DNA of 64,000 nt from Bacteroidales bacterium (GTDB taxonomy: Bacteria; Bacteroidota; Bacteroidia; Bacteroidales; 4484-276). Position numbers and translations under genes: made by a program. Shown piece by piece: positions 17,386 to 27,272 of the stretch. The stretch covers positions 186,001 to 250,000 of the forward strand of contig DASRND010000036.1 of the NCBI GenBank assembly GCA_035647615.1. Reading direction: 5' to 3'. Each line of letters opens with the position of its first letter. Positions within the stretch are counted from its first letter, which is position 1. The notes beneath the pieces are model-generated. The model was given only the letters and a program-made list of their open reading frames with translations. It made no database searches and was not told where the DNA came from.

Positions 17386-18432
17386 ATGAAAGAAATCAAC
17401 AAAAAAGCGCCTGCAATGGTCACCGGTGCAACGGGTTATGTTGCTGGTTGGATAGTGAAAATTTTGCTCGACAAGGGTTTTACCGTACATGCTCCCATCC
17501 GCAATCCCAACGATAAAAGCAAAACCAAATATCTCGATGCTCTGGCAGCTTCAACGCCGGGAACGCTCCGGTATTTTGATGCCGACCTATTGCGCGAAGG
17601 CTCGTACGATGAAGCCATGCAAGGCTGTGAGTTGGTTTTTCACACGGCCTCTCCTTTTGCTTTGAACGTTAAAGATGCGCAGCGCGATCTGATAGACCCT
17701 GCCATAAAAGGAACCCGTAACGTTTTGAATTCGGTAAACAAAACCACTTCCGTTAAGCGCGTAGTGCTCACCAGCAGTGTGGCAGCCATCTACGGCGACA
17801 ACAAAGATTTATTGCAACTCCCCAACCACACCATTACTGAGGAATGTTGGAACACAACCTCTTCGGTTAGTCACCAGCCTTATAATTATTCCAAAACAAT
17901 GGCTGAGAAAGAAGCCTGGAGGATGCAGGATCAGCAGCAGCGCTGGGATTTGGTGGTGATAAATCCCTCGCTGGTGATGGGGCCGGGCATCAGTCCCGAA
18001 ATAACTTCGGAGAGTTTTAAAATTATAAAACAACTTGGCGACGGCACCATGAAAATGGGCGCTCCTGATTATGAAATCGGGATTGTGGATGTGCGCGATG
18101 TGGCGCAGGCGCATTTTGCTGCCGGCTTCACTCCCACTGCCAAAGGACGCTACATCATCTCCGGCAACAACTCCGGCATATTGGAAATTTCAAAGATGCT
18201 GAGAGATGACTTTGGCAATAAATACCCGCTTCCCACAAGAAAAATCCCGAAGCCTCTTTTGTGGCTCATCGGACCTTTGGCAGGATTTACTCGCAAAATG
18301 ATCAGTCGCAATATCGGCTATCCTTTCCGTGCTGACAACACGAAGAGCATCAAGGAACTCGGCATATCGTATCGTCCGGCGAAGGTATCGGTGGTGGATT
18401 TTTTCGGTCAGATGGTAGAAGTTAAAAAGTAG
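17386..18432 (+). CDS. NAD(P)-dependent extended SDR (dihydroflavonol reductase-like)
   Basis: A 348-residue oxidoreductase of the extended short-chain dehydrogenase family. The nucleotide-binding motif VTGATGYVAGW is at residues 12-22, a Ser of the active site in VVLTSSVAAIYG, and the catalytic YxxxK in YNYSK. It resembles dihydroflavonol-4-reductase/aldehyde reductase enzymes that reduce ketones or aldehydes with NADPH. The substrate in this organism is unknown. It stands alone, divergent from the helicase gene and followed by a repeat. Confidence 0.88.
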   Translation: MKEINKKAPAMVTGATGYVAGWIVKILLDKGFTVHAPIRNPNDKSKTKYLDALAASTPGTLRYFDADLLREGSYDEAMQGCELVFHTASPFALNVKDAQRDLIDPAIKGTRNVLNSVNKTTSVKRVVLTSSVAAIYGDNKDLLQLPNHTITEECWNTTSSVSHQPYNYSKTMAEKEAWRMQDQQQRWDLVVINPSLVMGPGISPEITSESFKIIKQLGDGTMKMGAPDYEIGIVDVRDVAQAHFAAGFTPTAKGRYIISGNNSGILEISKMLRDDFGNKYPLPTRKIPKPLLWLIGPLAGFTRKMISRNIGYPFRADNTKSIKELGISYRPAKVSVVDFFGQMVEVKK

Positions 18433-18512
18433 AAATGAGAGATGAGAAAGAAGTAGGTAGTATGTCGTAGGTAGCTGCAATTCGCAGCTGGCAATTCCCT
18501 GTTATGTCGCTC

Positions 18513-18775
18513 GTTCAGCATAGGCTGTGGCGGTGGTTGAGCGTCGGTTGGTGAGCGTTGGTTGGTGAGCGTAGTCGAACCAAGCCGAACCAAGTCGAAA
18601 CCTGCCTAAGTTGAATCTATTTCTGCAAGCTTTGCCTGCCTTTTTTAATTCATCTAAAAAAAACAGCAACAGGCAAAGCCTGTAAAAATAGAAAACACGA
18701 GGGCTTCGACAAGCTGGCTTCGACAGGCTCAGCCACCGCAGCCACCGCAGCCTCGTCCAAACACCGTGAGATTGT
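18513..18775. repeat. Dispersed palindromic repeat, copy B
   Basis: Outer arms: ggctgtggcggtggttgag (about 18523-18541) against the reverse of ctcagccaccgcagcc (18728-18743). Inner arms: ctgcaagctttgcctgcc (18623-18640) against aacaggcaaagcctgt (18668-18683). The whole stretch can fold as one long imperfect hairpin. It fills most of the 366-bp spacer 18433-18798, in which no gene is seen. Confidence 0.75.
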
Positions 18776-18798
18776 TTAAAACCCAAAGACTTCTTCTG

Positions 18799-19662
18799 CT
18801 AATCCAGAATTTTATAAGCTACAACACGGTTGTCGAAAAAGGTGGGAACTAGAAGTATGTTTTCTTCCGCCATCAGATGAATGTCTGCAGCATTAACTTT
18901 TTCGTCGGTGGTATCAAAAAGAATTTCCGGTTTGCCGCCAGGCACAACACGACGAACAAGGCCACTCCAATCCGAGAAAATAAAGTTGCCCGACTTGTCC
19001 ATCTCAAGTCCGTCCACACTCCCATCAAATTCCGCAACCACCTTTTGTGATTTATCCGACGAATCGATTTGAATTATCTTACCATTAACACCCACATAAA
19101 GATAGCCGTTGCGGTAGTTGATTCCATTGGGACTGTCGAAAGTGCCTGCCGGCAGCCATTCGTCAATTTCGCCATCGGCAATCCGATAAATCGCGCCAGT
19201 CTTCATATCCGTAATGTAAACTCTGCCTTGCTCATCGACAATGCAATCATTTAAAAATTCAGCCTGCTTTGCCGAATAAAATTTCACAATCTCACGGGTT
19301 GTTACATCAATTTCCGCAACCCGATCGATGTCGGCTACAAATAGTTTGTCGTCGAGCATGGTCATTCCTTTGGGTGCATGCAGTCCGGTAACCCACTCCA
19401 GGCGGGTGATACGGCCATCGGGTTCCATCGCCGAAATAAAACCATTTGATGCTTTATCGGTAGGCTTTCCGTTGACGCTGGCCACATACAACATCTGGTT
19501 GTGGCTGTCGTAATAAACCGATTCAGGCACCATAAAAACCTGTTCGGTAGCCCAAAGTTGTTTTACTTTTTCGGAGGCAGTTTCTTGTCCGATAGCAGAA
19601 TTTGCAACGAAAATCAAAGCCATTGCGAAAGCGAAAAGAAAGAAAGGAGTTTTATTTTTCAT
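18799..19662 (-). CDS. Exported SMP-30/gluconolactonase-like beta-propeller protein
   Basis: A 287-residue protein with a signal peptide (MKNKTPFFLFAFAMALIFVANSAIGQ) and a six-bladed propeller of the SMP-30/strictosidine synthase type. Typical blade phrases are VYYDSHNQMLYVA, GLHAPKGMTML, DSPNGINYRNGYLYVG and VDGLEMDKSGNFIFSDW. The family includes lactonases that need calcium or zinc, but many exported members have no known reaction. The start at 19662 gives a canonical signal peptide; an ATG at 19689 in frame would add nine residues and is less likely. Confidence 0.8.
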   Translation of the reverse strand: MKNKTPFFLFAFAMALIFVANSAIGQETASEKVKQLWATEQVFMVPESVYYDSHNQMLYVASVNGKPTDKASNGFISAMEPDGRITRLEWVTGLHAPKGMTMLDDKLFVADIDRVAEIDVTTREIVKFYSAKQAEFLNDCIVDEQGRVYITDMKTGAIYRIADGEIDEWLPAGTFDSPNGINYRNGYLYVGVNGKIIQIDSSDKSQKVVAEFDGSVDGLEMDKSGNFIFSDWSGLVRRVVPGGKPEILFDTTDEKVNAADIHLMAEENILLVPTFFDNRVVAYKILD

Positions 19663-19693
19663 AATAATATGTTTTGTGAATGGCCTCATAACA

Positions 19694-19726
19694 CGAAAGC
19701 CTGCTGTTTTGTTGAGCAGGCTTTCG
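19694..19726 (-). terminator. Stem-loop after the blaI-blaR1 operon
   Basis: cgaaagcctgct (19694-19705) and agcaggctttcg (19715-19726) are a perfect 12-bp inverted pair around a 9-nt loop, 50 bp past the stop of the blaR1-like gene. The downstream U-tract is weak. Confidence 0.65.
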
Positions 19727-19775
19727 CCAAATGATTTTCTATGTTAATTCGTCCGGATGGCTTCCGCCCGACCGT

Positions 19776-21101
19776 TTATTTTTCAGGATCAGCTTCTTCT
19801 TTTTCCTGATCTTTCCCTGCATCCAGCGTAAACTTGATGGGCATGGTAAACTGAACAGCGACCGCTTCTCCATCCTTCTTCCCGGGCTCCCAGACAGGCA
19901 TTCCGTTTATAGCATCCAGTGCACTTTTGTCGAGTGCCTCACCTAATCCACGAAGCACTTTTACATTGGTAATCTGGCCATCAGCTTCCACCACAAAAGT
20001 GACATACACAATGCCTTGTTCACCAGCCTTACGAGCCGATTCAGGATAAACAATGTTTTCCTGGAGATACTTCATCCGGGCGGCATCGCCCCCCGGAAAC
20101 TTTGGCATGTGATCAACAACCGGATAAACTTGCCGCTCAGGGCTAAGTGTGTCGGGTGTAGTAGCGATAGGTGAAGAAGTAGCTTGTGGAAACTCAGTGG
20201 CGGGCAAAGAAATCTTTTGCACCAGCTCTCCGGCAGGCAGGCTGTAGGTAAAAGCTGCAATGAGCAGCAGTGTCAATGGAACAGCCAGCAGCACTTTCAA
20301 TTGCGACCGCCGGCGCGATTTGTTTTTCGTCATCATAATAATACGTGTTTTGATTAATGAATGATTAAAATGGTTGGCAAAGCCAAAGGCGGAAGCACCC
20401 GAAGCCTGCACTAATAAAAGATTCTGATAATTGATGGGTTCGTACCCTTTTCGCAGCACACCTTCGTCGGCAAGATATTCGTGCACGGTTTCCAACGACT
20501 TGCGATAAAGCCATACAAATGGATTGAACCACTGGAAAATCGTCAGCAACTCCGCCAGAAGCAGGTCAGCCGAATGAAGCTGCCGCCAATGCACCTGCTC
20601 GTGCGCCACGATTGTTTCGAGCTGCTCAGATTCCATTTCCAAACGATGAATAAAAAGATAATTAAAAAATGAAAATGGTGCCATCTCCTCCTCCATCACA
20701 ACAAGATGCCACGATCCGTAGCTTGTCACTTCACTGCGATGGATGAGCCTGAAAAGTTGCGCCAATTTTATCACAAACCGAAGCGAAAGAGAAATAACAC
20801 CAAGAAGATAAATTCCTGTCATTATCTGGAAGATACTCATGTGCTGCTGCGCCATTTGTTGCACATCCGAACCATTAATAAATATGGTGTCGAGAACGAT
20901 CATTGTGGTGGCAGGCATGGCAGCGTTTCCAAAGATATTGGCTTTGGCCAACGGCAACATTAACGAGGCAAGCGCCGCCAACAGAAAATAAATCCGGTTG
21001 AGCGTAAAATGCGTTTCGCGTCTGAGCGCCGCACGGTACAGCAAATAAAACAGCGACAAGGCGCCGGCTGACTGTAATAGGTATAGGATGAAATTTTCCA
21101 T
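19776..21101 (-). CDS. BlaR1/M56-family membrane metallopeptidase with C-terminal TonB domain
   Basis: A 441-residue membrane protein. The N-terminal part has several membrane segments (residues 1-60, about 95-115) and a zinc-peptidase HEXXH motif, AHEQVHWRQLHSADLLLAEL (the BlaR1/MecR1 M56 family). A further membrane segment (LLAVPLTLLLIAAFTY, about 270-290) leads to a TonB C-terminal domain (PKFPGGDAARMKYLQENIVYPESARKAGEQG ...). The penicillin-binding sensor of BlaR1 is absent, so the signal is unknown. In Bacteroidota such proteins pair with a BlaI repressor, which their protease is expected to inactivate. It follows blaI by 28 bp in one operon. Confidence 0.9.
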   Translation of the reverse strand: MENFILYLLQSAGALSLFYLLYRAALRRETHFTLNRIYFLLAALASLMLPLAKANIFGNAAMPATTMIVLDTIFINGSDVQQMAQQHMSIFQIMTGIYLLGVISLSLRFVIKLAQLFRLIHRSEVTSYGSWHLVVMEEEMAPFSFFNYLFIHRLEMESEQLETIVAHEQVHWRQLHSADLLLAELLTIFQWFNPFVWLYRKSLETVHEYLADEGVLRKGYEPINYQNLLLVQASGASAFGFANHFNHSLIKTRIIMMTKNKSRRRSQLKVLLAVPLTLLLIAAFTYSLPAGELVQKISLPATEFPQATSSPIATTPDTLSPERQVYPVVDHMPKFPGGDAARMKYLQENIVYPESARKAGEQGIVYVTFVVEADGQITNVKVLRGLGEALDKSALDAINGMPVWEPGKKDGEAVAVQFTMPIKFTLDAGKDQEKEEADPEK

Positions 21102-21129
21102 ACAAATCTGTTTTTATAGGTTCTTCAGA

Positions 21130-21513
21130 TTATTCCGGGTCTTGCTTTTTCTTTTCAATCTGCGCATCAATCAGGCTGCGGATTTCCTCCATCTCCTGCA
21201 CGCTTAGGTTTTCTTCTTTAGAAAAAAAGGAAACCAATTGCTTGTACGAATCGCTGAAATAACCCGACATGAGTCCGCTCAGGTAGCGCCGGGTGTACTC
21301 TTTTTTACTGATCAGCGCATAATACTTATGACTTTTGCCAAACGAATGATGGCTGGCATAACCCTTCTTTTCGAGAATGCGCACCACCGTCGACACGGTA
21401 TTGTAGGCAGGTTTGGGTTCATCAAACTCTTCGAGGATGTCGTGTACAAAACATTCTCCCTTACTCCATAATATTTGCATGATCTCCTCTTCGGCTCTGG
21501 TAAGTGGTTTCAT
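21130..21513 (-). CDS. BlaI/MecI-family transcriptional repressor
   Basis: A 127-residue winged-helix repressor. The N-terminus MKPLTRAEEEIMQILWSKGECFVHDILEEF and PAYNTVSTVVRILEKKGYASH are the DNA-binding region; the later part (LVSFFSKEENLSVQEMEEIRSLID) is the dimer domain. These repressors bind TA-rich dyads and are removed by the partner M56 protease. The ATG at 21513 fits the family start; an extension to 21546 lies within the leader. It is the first gene of a two-gene operon with the blaR1-like gene and lies next to a candidate operator. Confidence 0.92.
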   Translation of the reverse strand: MKPLTRAEEEIMQILWSKGECFVHDILEEFDEPKPAYNTVSTVVRILEKKGYASHHSFGKSHKYYALISKKEYTRRYLSGLMSGYFSDSYKQLVSFFSKEENLSVQEMEEIRSLIDAQIEKKKQDPE

Positions 21514-21543
21514 CTGTTTTATTTTTATAATAATTTTAAAACG

Positions 21544-21590
21544 CAAACATAAAACTATTATTTTAGTTGATTAACTAATTTGGTAGTTAA
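21544..21590 (-). promoter_or_regulatory. blaI promoter with candidate BlaI operator
   Basis: A -7 box TATGTTTG (21544-21551, minus) lies 30 nt before the blaI ATG. About 20 nt further upstream, TTAACTA-n6-TAGTTAA (21571-21590) forms a dyad, overlapped by a second one (TTAGTTgaTTAACTAA, 21563-21578). The ACTA/TAGT half-sites resemble BlaI-type operators and overlie the -33 region, which suits autorepression. Confidence 0.55.
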
Positions 21591-21910
21591 TTAATATTAA
21601 AAATGAGCTTTTGCGCTCTATGGTTCGGTTCTGTAGTCGTTATTCAAAGCAGCTTCGCTCCTAAAGCGTTAATCGTCATTCAAAAATTGATACTGATAAT
21701 GACGCTTCTTTGGGGCTATGATCTAAAATTCAAAATTTAAGATTCGAAATTCCGTATTCGATATTCAAAACTAATTTTAAAAAAACCTCCTGCCAACCCT
21801 TTTGAGATTTCACCAAATTCATTCACTCAGCCGGCTCAGGATTTTTATTTGAAATTTGTTTTTTGGGATTTATTTGTCATTTGAAATTTTGAGTATGTGT
21901 ATTTTTTGCA
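21591..21910. other. Spacer without a gene
   Basis: AT-rich spacer between the 3' end of dnaE and the blaI promoter. It holds a short interrupted inverted pair (cgtcatt at 21673 and aatgacg at about 21697) and short imperfect direct repeats of attcaaaattt/atttgaaattt type (21728-21890). No open reading frame or RNA gene recognised. Confidence 0.6.
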
Positions 21911-24856
21911 TTACCCTGCTCTGGGATCTTCCACCACGGGCAGGCGCGCCATCTTTTGCACTACCAGGCTGGGAAAACCAAACTCCTCCTCTACTCTACC
22001 CAAGATAAGATAGACGCCATAGCCCTGAAAGTTGTATTGCTTTAAAGAATTGGGGAAATGGGTGGTGTCGAAAAATTCGCCCTCGTCGTCGATGAAAGTA
22101 CCAAAGTGCATAATCTCACCACGGACGGTCTTTACATATTTCCGCGTAACCAACTGGCCAAGCATGCGCACGGTTTTACCTGTGTGCTCCAACATCTCAC
22201 GGGCCTTTATCTCGCCCCGGAAATTAGTTTTTAATAAATCAAAATAGCCAATGGTAACGGGAAATCCGATGAGTTCTATTTCGTCGTAAGCATCTTCCAC
22301 CCTGCTGTAATCGAGCTGGGGCAGCGTAAACTGTTTGCCGCTTACTTTGAAAAGCGTGTTTTGGATGACTTCATTTTTTCGTTTTCCAAAAAAAAGATGT
22401 GCCTCCCACAGCAGGCGGCTCTTGGTGTTGCCGGTAAAGCGAAGCGCTCCAATGCGTATCAGCAAAATCATCTGCTCAATGCCCGGATGTACCCGCGTCA
22501 CAAAATCTTCCAGATCGGCATACACGCCATTGATGCGACGCTCCTCGACGATACGCAATGCCAGCTTTTGCTCCAGGTTTTGGATGTGGATAAATCCCAC
22601 AAAAATTTCTTTGTCATAAATGGTCGTTTTGTACTCGCTGCGATTGACGCATGGCAGCGCAATGTCAGCCCCGCAGCGGCGCGCTTCGTTAAAATAAACC
22701 CACGTGTTGTAATATCCTCCAAAGTTGTTGATGACCGCCGTCATAAATTCCAACGGAAAGTGCGCCTTGAGGTAGAGGCTCTGGAAGCTTTCGACGGCGT
22801 AGGATGCTGAGTGCGCTTTGGAAAAAGCATATCCGGCAAACGATTCCACCTGACGCCATACCTCTTTGGTGGTGGCTTCGGGGCGGCCAAGCTGTAGCGA
22901 CTTTTCAAAAAAGCGCTCCACAATCCGCTGAAACTCCGCTTTGCCGCGCATCTTACCACTCATGGCGCGGCGCAGCACATCCGACTCGGCCAGGTCGAGG
23001 CCGGCATAATGATGACACACCTTTAGCACATCTTCCTGATACACCATCACGCCGAAAGTTTCGCGAAGTTGTTCTTCCATCACCGGATGGAAATACTCGA
23101 AATCGTTTGGATGATGAAACCTGTGGATGTATTCGCGCATCATGCCCGAGCGCGCCACGCCGGGGCGTACGATAGAGCTGGCAGCAACCAGCGTCAGATA
23201 ATTATCGCAGCGCAGCTTGGTGAGCAACGAGCGCATAGCAGGGCTTTCTACGTAAAAGCATCCGATGGTCTCGGCGCGTTTCAGTTGCGCTTTCACCTGA
23301 GCATCTTTTTTAAACTTGGGTACATTGTGTACGTCCACCTCCAGACCTCGGTTTCGCCGGATAATGTCGGCACATTCTTTAATATGTCCGATGCCGCGCT
23401 GGCTCAGGATGTCCATCTTCTCAAATCCCAGCTCTTCGGCCACATACATATCCCACTGGGTTGTCGGGAAACCTTTGGGCGGCATGTCCAGCGCGGTGTA
23501 GCAGGTAATGGGTTCTTCCGAGATGAGTACTCCGCCGGCGTGGATGCTTCGCAAATTGGGGAAATCCGTCATGCGGGCAGCTACCTGAAGCACCTGTGCT
23601 GTGACGCTGTCGTGCTGCTGCCTGTGGCGCTCTGGAAAATCTACCAGTGCATCAATCTCTGCTTTGGGCAGCCCGAAAGCTTTGCCTATTTCACGAATGG
23701 GAGATTTGTCGCGGAAAGTTGAAATAGTTCCCATCAGAGCGGTATGTTCGCGACCATAACGTTTAAAGATGTAGTCGATCACCTCATCGCGTTCTTTCCA
23801 CGAATAATCGATATCAAAATCAGGCGGACTGGTACGCTTGGGATTGATAAAACGCTCAAAATAGAGATCAAGCTCAATGGGATCAACATCCGTAATCTTT
23901 AAGCAATAAGCCACCACGCTGTTGGCGCCACTCCCCCGACCCACATGATAAAATCCGCGCGACATCGAATAACGCACGATGTCCCACGCCATCAGGAAAT
24001 ACGACGAAAAACCAAGCTTATCGATGATGGCCAGCTCATGACGGATGCGCTCGGCGGCTGTTTTGTCGGCAGCGCTGTAGCGGTATTTCATGCCGTCGTG
24101 CGCCAGCTTTTCGAGAAGCATCTTGTCGCTGTAACGTGAATCGGTAAAGACCTGCTTGTTTTTTACGGTTTTAAAATCAAAATCTATCGAGCAATCGTCC
24201 AGGATTTTTTCGGTGTTAATAAGAAGCTGAGGATAATCGGCAAATTGCTTGCGCAGATCATCGGACGAAAGTATCATCTCATCCGCTGCAGCCACGTCGT
24301 TAGCAGTGAGTTTGCTGATGAGCGTGTTTTTGTGGATAGCCCGAAGGTTGCGATGCAGCAAATAGTCGTCGTGATCGCGGAAGGTAACAGGAGCCAATAC
24401 AAGCGATTTGGATTGCTGGCCGACAAATCGGGAAGTTACGAGCCTCCGCACCTGCGCAGGTTTTACGCCAACAAATTCGTTGTCTTCCAACTTTCGTTGA
24501 GGCTCCTGCTCCAGAGGCCAAACCACATACACATCATCAAAAGCTGGAGGCTCATCGGGCAGGTCAATTTTTTGGAGGCTGTAATGTGTGTAAAATTCAT
24601 TGATCTGGCGAAAGCCAGCATTGTTGCGCGCCAGGCAGGTGTAAAGCACCTTATCCTCGCGCCGGCATTCCATCCCGGCAATGGGCTTAATGCCCTGCTG
24701 TCGGCACGCCTTTACAAAATCGATGATGCCGGTGGAGTTGTTGATGTCGGTAAGCGCCAGGGCTGTGTGGCCATGGCGGGCGACATCTGCAACCAGCTCC
24801 TCGATAGAATAGGTTCCGTAGCGCAGGCTGTAATATGAATGAGCGTTGAGAATCAA
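21911..24856 (-). CDS. DnaE-type DNA polymerase III alpha subunit (short second-type paralogue)
   Basis: A 981-residue C-family DNA polymerase. It has an N-terminal PHP domain (NAHSYYSLRYGTYSIEEL, LALTDINN, KPIAGMECR), the palm with catalytic acids in PPDFDIDYSW, GRGSGANSVVAYCLKIT, the finger region (FQRIVERFF, SKAHSASYAVESFQSLYLKAHFPLEFM) and an OB-fold near the C-terminus. It is shorter than replicative DnaE (about 1150-1250) and resembles the second DnaE common in Bacteroidota, thought to act in damage tolerance; that role is inferred. There is no ATG at the start: the frame opens with TTG at 24856, directly before the conserved PHP motif. Confidence 0.93.
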   Translation of the reverse strand: MILNAHSYYSLRYGTYSIEELVADVARHGHTALALTDINNSTGIIDFVKACRQQGIKPIAGMECRREDKVLYTCLARNNAGFRQINEFYTHYSLQKIDLPDEPPAFDDVYVVWPLEQEPQRKLEDNEFVGVKPAQVRRLVTSRFVGQQSKSLVLAPVTFRDHDDYLLHRNLRAIHKNTLISKLTANDVAAADEMILSSDDLRKQFADYPQLLINTEKILDDCSIDFDFKTVKNKQVFTDSRYSDKMLLEKLAHDGMKYRYSAADKTAAERIRHELAIIDKLGFSSYFLMAWDIVRYSMSRGFYHVGRGSGANSVVAYCLKITDVDPIELDLYFERFINPKRTSPPDFDIDYSWKERDEVIDYIFKRYGREHTALMGTISTFRDKSPIREIGKAFGLPKAEIDALVDFPERHRQQHDSVTAQVLQVAARMTDFPNLRSIHAGGVLISEEPITCYTALDMPPKGFPTTQWDMYVAEELGFEKMDILSQRGIGHIKECADIIRRNRGLEVDVHNVPKFKKDAQVKAQLKRAETIGCFYVESPAMRSLLTKLRCDNYLTLVAASSIVRPGVARSGMMREYIHRFHHPNDFEYFHPVMEEQLRETFGVMVYQEDVLKVCHHYAGLDLAESDVLRRAMSGKMRGKAEFQRIVERFFEKSLQLGRPEATTKEVWRQVESFAGYAFSKAHSASYAVESFQSLYLKAHFPLEFMTAVINNFGGYYNTWVYFNEARRCGADIALPCVNRSEYKTTIYDKEIFVGFIHIQNLEQKLALRIVEERRINGVYADLEDFVTRVHPGIEQMILLIRIGALRFTGNTKSRLLWEAHLFFGKRKNEVIQNTLFKVSGKQFTLPQLDYSRVEDAYDEIELIGFPVTIGYFDLLKTNFRGEIKAREMLEHTGKTVRMLGQLVTRKYVKTVRGEIMHFGTFIDDEGEFFDTTHFPNSLKQYNFQGYGVYLILGRVEEEFGFPSLVVQKMARLPVVEDPRAG

Positions 24857-25022
24857 AGGGGTATCTTGTTAATGTTTAAATACTAATCATTTCTAAGTCT
24901 ACAAGATAAACAGAATTGGTAAAACAGGAAGAAGTTGTCGGGGTGGGAAGCAAGGAAAAAGCAGGGCGCATGGCGGGAAGAGCAAGAAGTAATATCGAAT
25001 GTTGAAATAAAAAAACTATTGA

Positions 25023-25367
<345 letters not shown>

Positions 25368-25405
25368 TAATTGTTTGCTCTGAATGTTTCCTATCAAAAA
25401 AAATA

Positions 25406-25413
25406 TACTTTTG
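25406..25413 (+). promoter_or_regulatory. -7 box of the TPR protein gene
   Basis: TACTTTTG, 26 nt upstream of the ATG at 25440, and inside the longer open frame starting at 25371, which supports the shorter protein. Confidence 0.45.
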
Positions 25414-25439
25414 CACCTCAAAATATTGAAGTAATAGTT

Positions 25440-26126
25440 ATGGCTAAAAAAACCACGAGAGCAGAAGAAAACATTCAAGCCGTTGAGGAGGCTTTAAGCA
25501 GAACCGAACGATTTATCGAAGACAATCAAAAACCGATACTTACCGTCATTGGTGTGTTGGTGGTGATCATTCTTGCATTTTTTGCGTTTCAACGATTTTA
25601 CCTCTATCCCAAAGAACAAACCGCCAAGGAGCAGATTTTCATGGCACAGAAATATTTCAGCCATGATTCGCTCAATCTGGCACTTAATGGCGACGGCATC
25701 AATCCGGGCTTTCTCGACATCATCGATGATTACCAATGGACTGAATCGGCTAACCTTGCCCATTATTACGCAGGGATTATTTATTTGAAGCAAGGCGAAT
25801 ACCAGGCAGCTCTAGACCATCTGAAAGATTTCAGCACCAAAGATATACTGGTAAAAGCAATGGCGCTTGGCGCTATCGGCGACAGCTACATGCAGCTCGA
25901 CAAAACCGAAAAAGCTGCTGAGTATTATAAAAAAGCTGCCAACGCAAGCGAAAATGAACTTACCGCACCGGCTTTCCTGACGAAAGCAGGATGGGCTTAC
26001 GAAATTCTCGGAGATTACAGCAAAGCTATCGACATGTACAAACAGATCAAAACTAAATTTCCCAGAAGCCAGGAAGCAAGAGAAATCGAAAAAACTATTG
26101 CCCACGCACAAGGGATGATCAAATAA
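25440..26126 (+). CDS. Membrane-anchored tetratricopeptide repeat protein (YfgM-like)
   Basis: A 228-residue protein with a short cytoplasmic N-terminus, one membrane segment (about 35-53, ILTVIGVLVVIILAFFAF), and an extracytoplasmic helical part. TPR-like repeats are seen at LAHYYAGIIYLKQGEYQAALDHL, AMALGAIGDSYMQLDKTEKAAEYYKKA and FLTKAGWAYEILGDYSKAIDMYKQI. The plan resembles YfgM, which works with the SurA/Skp and Sec machinery, but in Bacteroidota the partner is not known. The start MAKKTTRAEEN at 25440 is chosen because a promoter precedes it. It ends at a strong terminator. Confidence 0.85.
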   Translation: MAKKTTRAEENIQAVEEALSRTERFIEDNQKPILTVIGVLVVIILAFFAFQRFYLYPKEQTAKEQIFMAQKYFSHDSLNLALNGDGINPGFLDIIDDYQWTESANLAHYYAGIIYLKQGEYQAALDHLKDFSTKDILVKAMALGAIGDSYMQLDKTEKAAEYYKKAANASENELTAPAFLTKAGWAYEILGDYSKAIDMYKQIKTKFPRSQEAREIEKTIAHAQGMIK

Positions 26127-26147
26127 AGCTATCGAATAAAAAATGAC

Positions 26148-26184
26148 AAATACCTGTTCAAAATCATGAACAGGTATTTTTTTT
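26148..26184 (+). terminator. Rho-independent terminator of the TPR protein gene
   Basis: aaatacctgttca (26148-26160) and tgaacaggtattt (26167-26179) are a perfect 13-bp pair with a 6-nt loop, followed by a run of Ts. It ends immediately before the fmt leader. Confidence 0.9.
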
Positions 26185-26195
26185 ATCTTTCGGCC

Positions 26196-27167
26196 ATGAA
26201 TAAAAAGTTACGCATCGTTTTTATGGGCACTCCGGAGTTTGCGGTAGCTTCGCTGGAAGCATTGCTGGCAGCAGACTTCGAGATAGTAGCAGTAGTTACG
26301 GCGCCCGATAAACCTGCAGGACGTGGCAAAAAGATCATGCAACCGGCTGTAAAAGTTGCAGCGCTCAGTCACGGACTTACAGTGCTGCAACCTGAGCGGT
26401 TGAAAGCGCATGATTTTGTGGAGACTTTCAGAGAACTGCAAGCAGATCTTGGTATTGTGGTAGCTTTCAGAATGCTGCCGGAGGTAATCTGGGCAATGCC
26501 AAAATTGGGTACATTTAATCTACACGCCTCACTGCTGCCCGACTACCGGGGAGCTGCACCTATCAATCACGCCATCATCAATGGCGAAACAGAAACCGGC
26601 ATCACTACTTTCTTCCTGCAACACGACATTGATACAGGCGACATCATTTTACAAGAAAAAATGCCGATAGGCCCTGCCGAAAGTGCCGGGGAGCTGCACG
26701 ACCGGCTGATGCATACCGGAGCTAATTTGGTAGTTAAAACTGCCAAAGCCATCAGTAGCGGAGATTACACCCAACAACCACAGCAATGGCCTGCAAACAT
26801 GAACAGGATGCCACGGCAAGCTCCCAAAATCTTTAAAGAAGATACCCTGATCGACTGGAAAAACCCGGCAAATAAAATATACAATAAAATACGAGGGCTA
26901 AGTCCCTACCCCACTGCCTACACGGTTTTGAAGAGCCCTGAAGAATTATTATTTCCAATAAAAATATACCAGGCCACCTACGAGGACACCTCAGCTGCAC
27001 CCCCTCCCGGAAGCATCCTTACCGACTCCAAAACATATTTAAAGATATATGCTGAAGATGGCTTAATTGAAATTCTGGAGTTGCAAATGGCTGGTAAAAC
27101 ACGGATGAGCACCAAAAACTTTCTGAATGGTTTTGATATGAATGAAAGATGGCAAACGAACGGATAA
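26196..27167 (+). CDS. fmt: Methionyl-tRNA formyltransferase
   Basis: Formylates initiator Met-tRNA with 10-formyl-THF. The 323-residue protein has the N-terminal formyltransferase fold (KLRIVFMGTPEFAVASLEAL), the loop APDKPAGRGKK, and the catalytic Asn108, His110 and Asp144 in FNLHASLLPDYRGAAPINHAI and LQHDIDTGDI. The C-terminal OB-like domain binds tRNA (IDWKNPANKIYNKIRGLSPYPTAYT). The ATG at 26196 is used; upstream in-frame codons fall in the terminator hairpin. No def gene is next to it, unlike in many bacteria. Confidence 0.96.
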   Translation: MNKKLRIVFMGTPEFAVASLEALLAADFEIVAVVTAPDKPAGRGKKIMQPAVKVAALSHGLTVLQPERLKAHDFVETFRELQADLGIVVAFRMLPEVIWAMPKLGTFNLHASLLPDYRGAAPINHAIINGETETGITTFFLQHDIDTGDIILQEKMPIGPAESAGELHDRLMHTGANLVVKTAKAISSGDYTQQPQQWPANMNRMPRQAPKIFKEDTLIDWKNPANKIYNKIRGLSPYPTAYTVLKSPEELLFPIKIYQATYEDTSAAPPPGSILTDSKTYLKIYAEDGLIEILELQMAGKTRMSTKNFLNGFDMNERWQTNG

Positions 27168-27272
27168 ACCACCAGAAAACGCTGTATCGCCCTGAAATTA
27201 AGGATTTTTAACGCGCTTTATCAACAAAAAGGGCAATTTATTAACAAAACAATATTTTTTAACTGGTATAAC

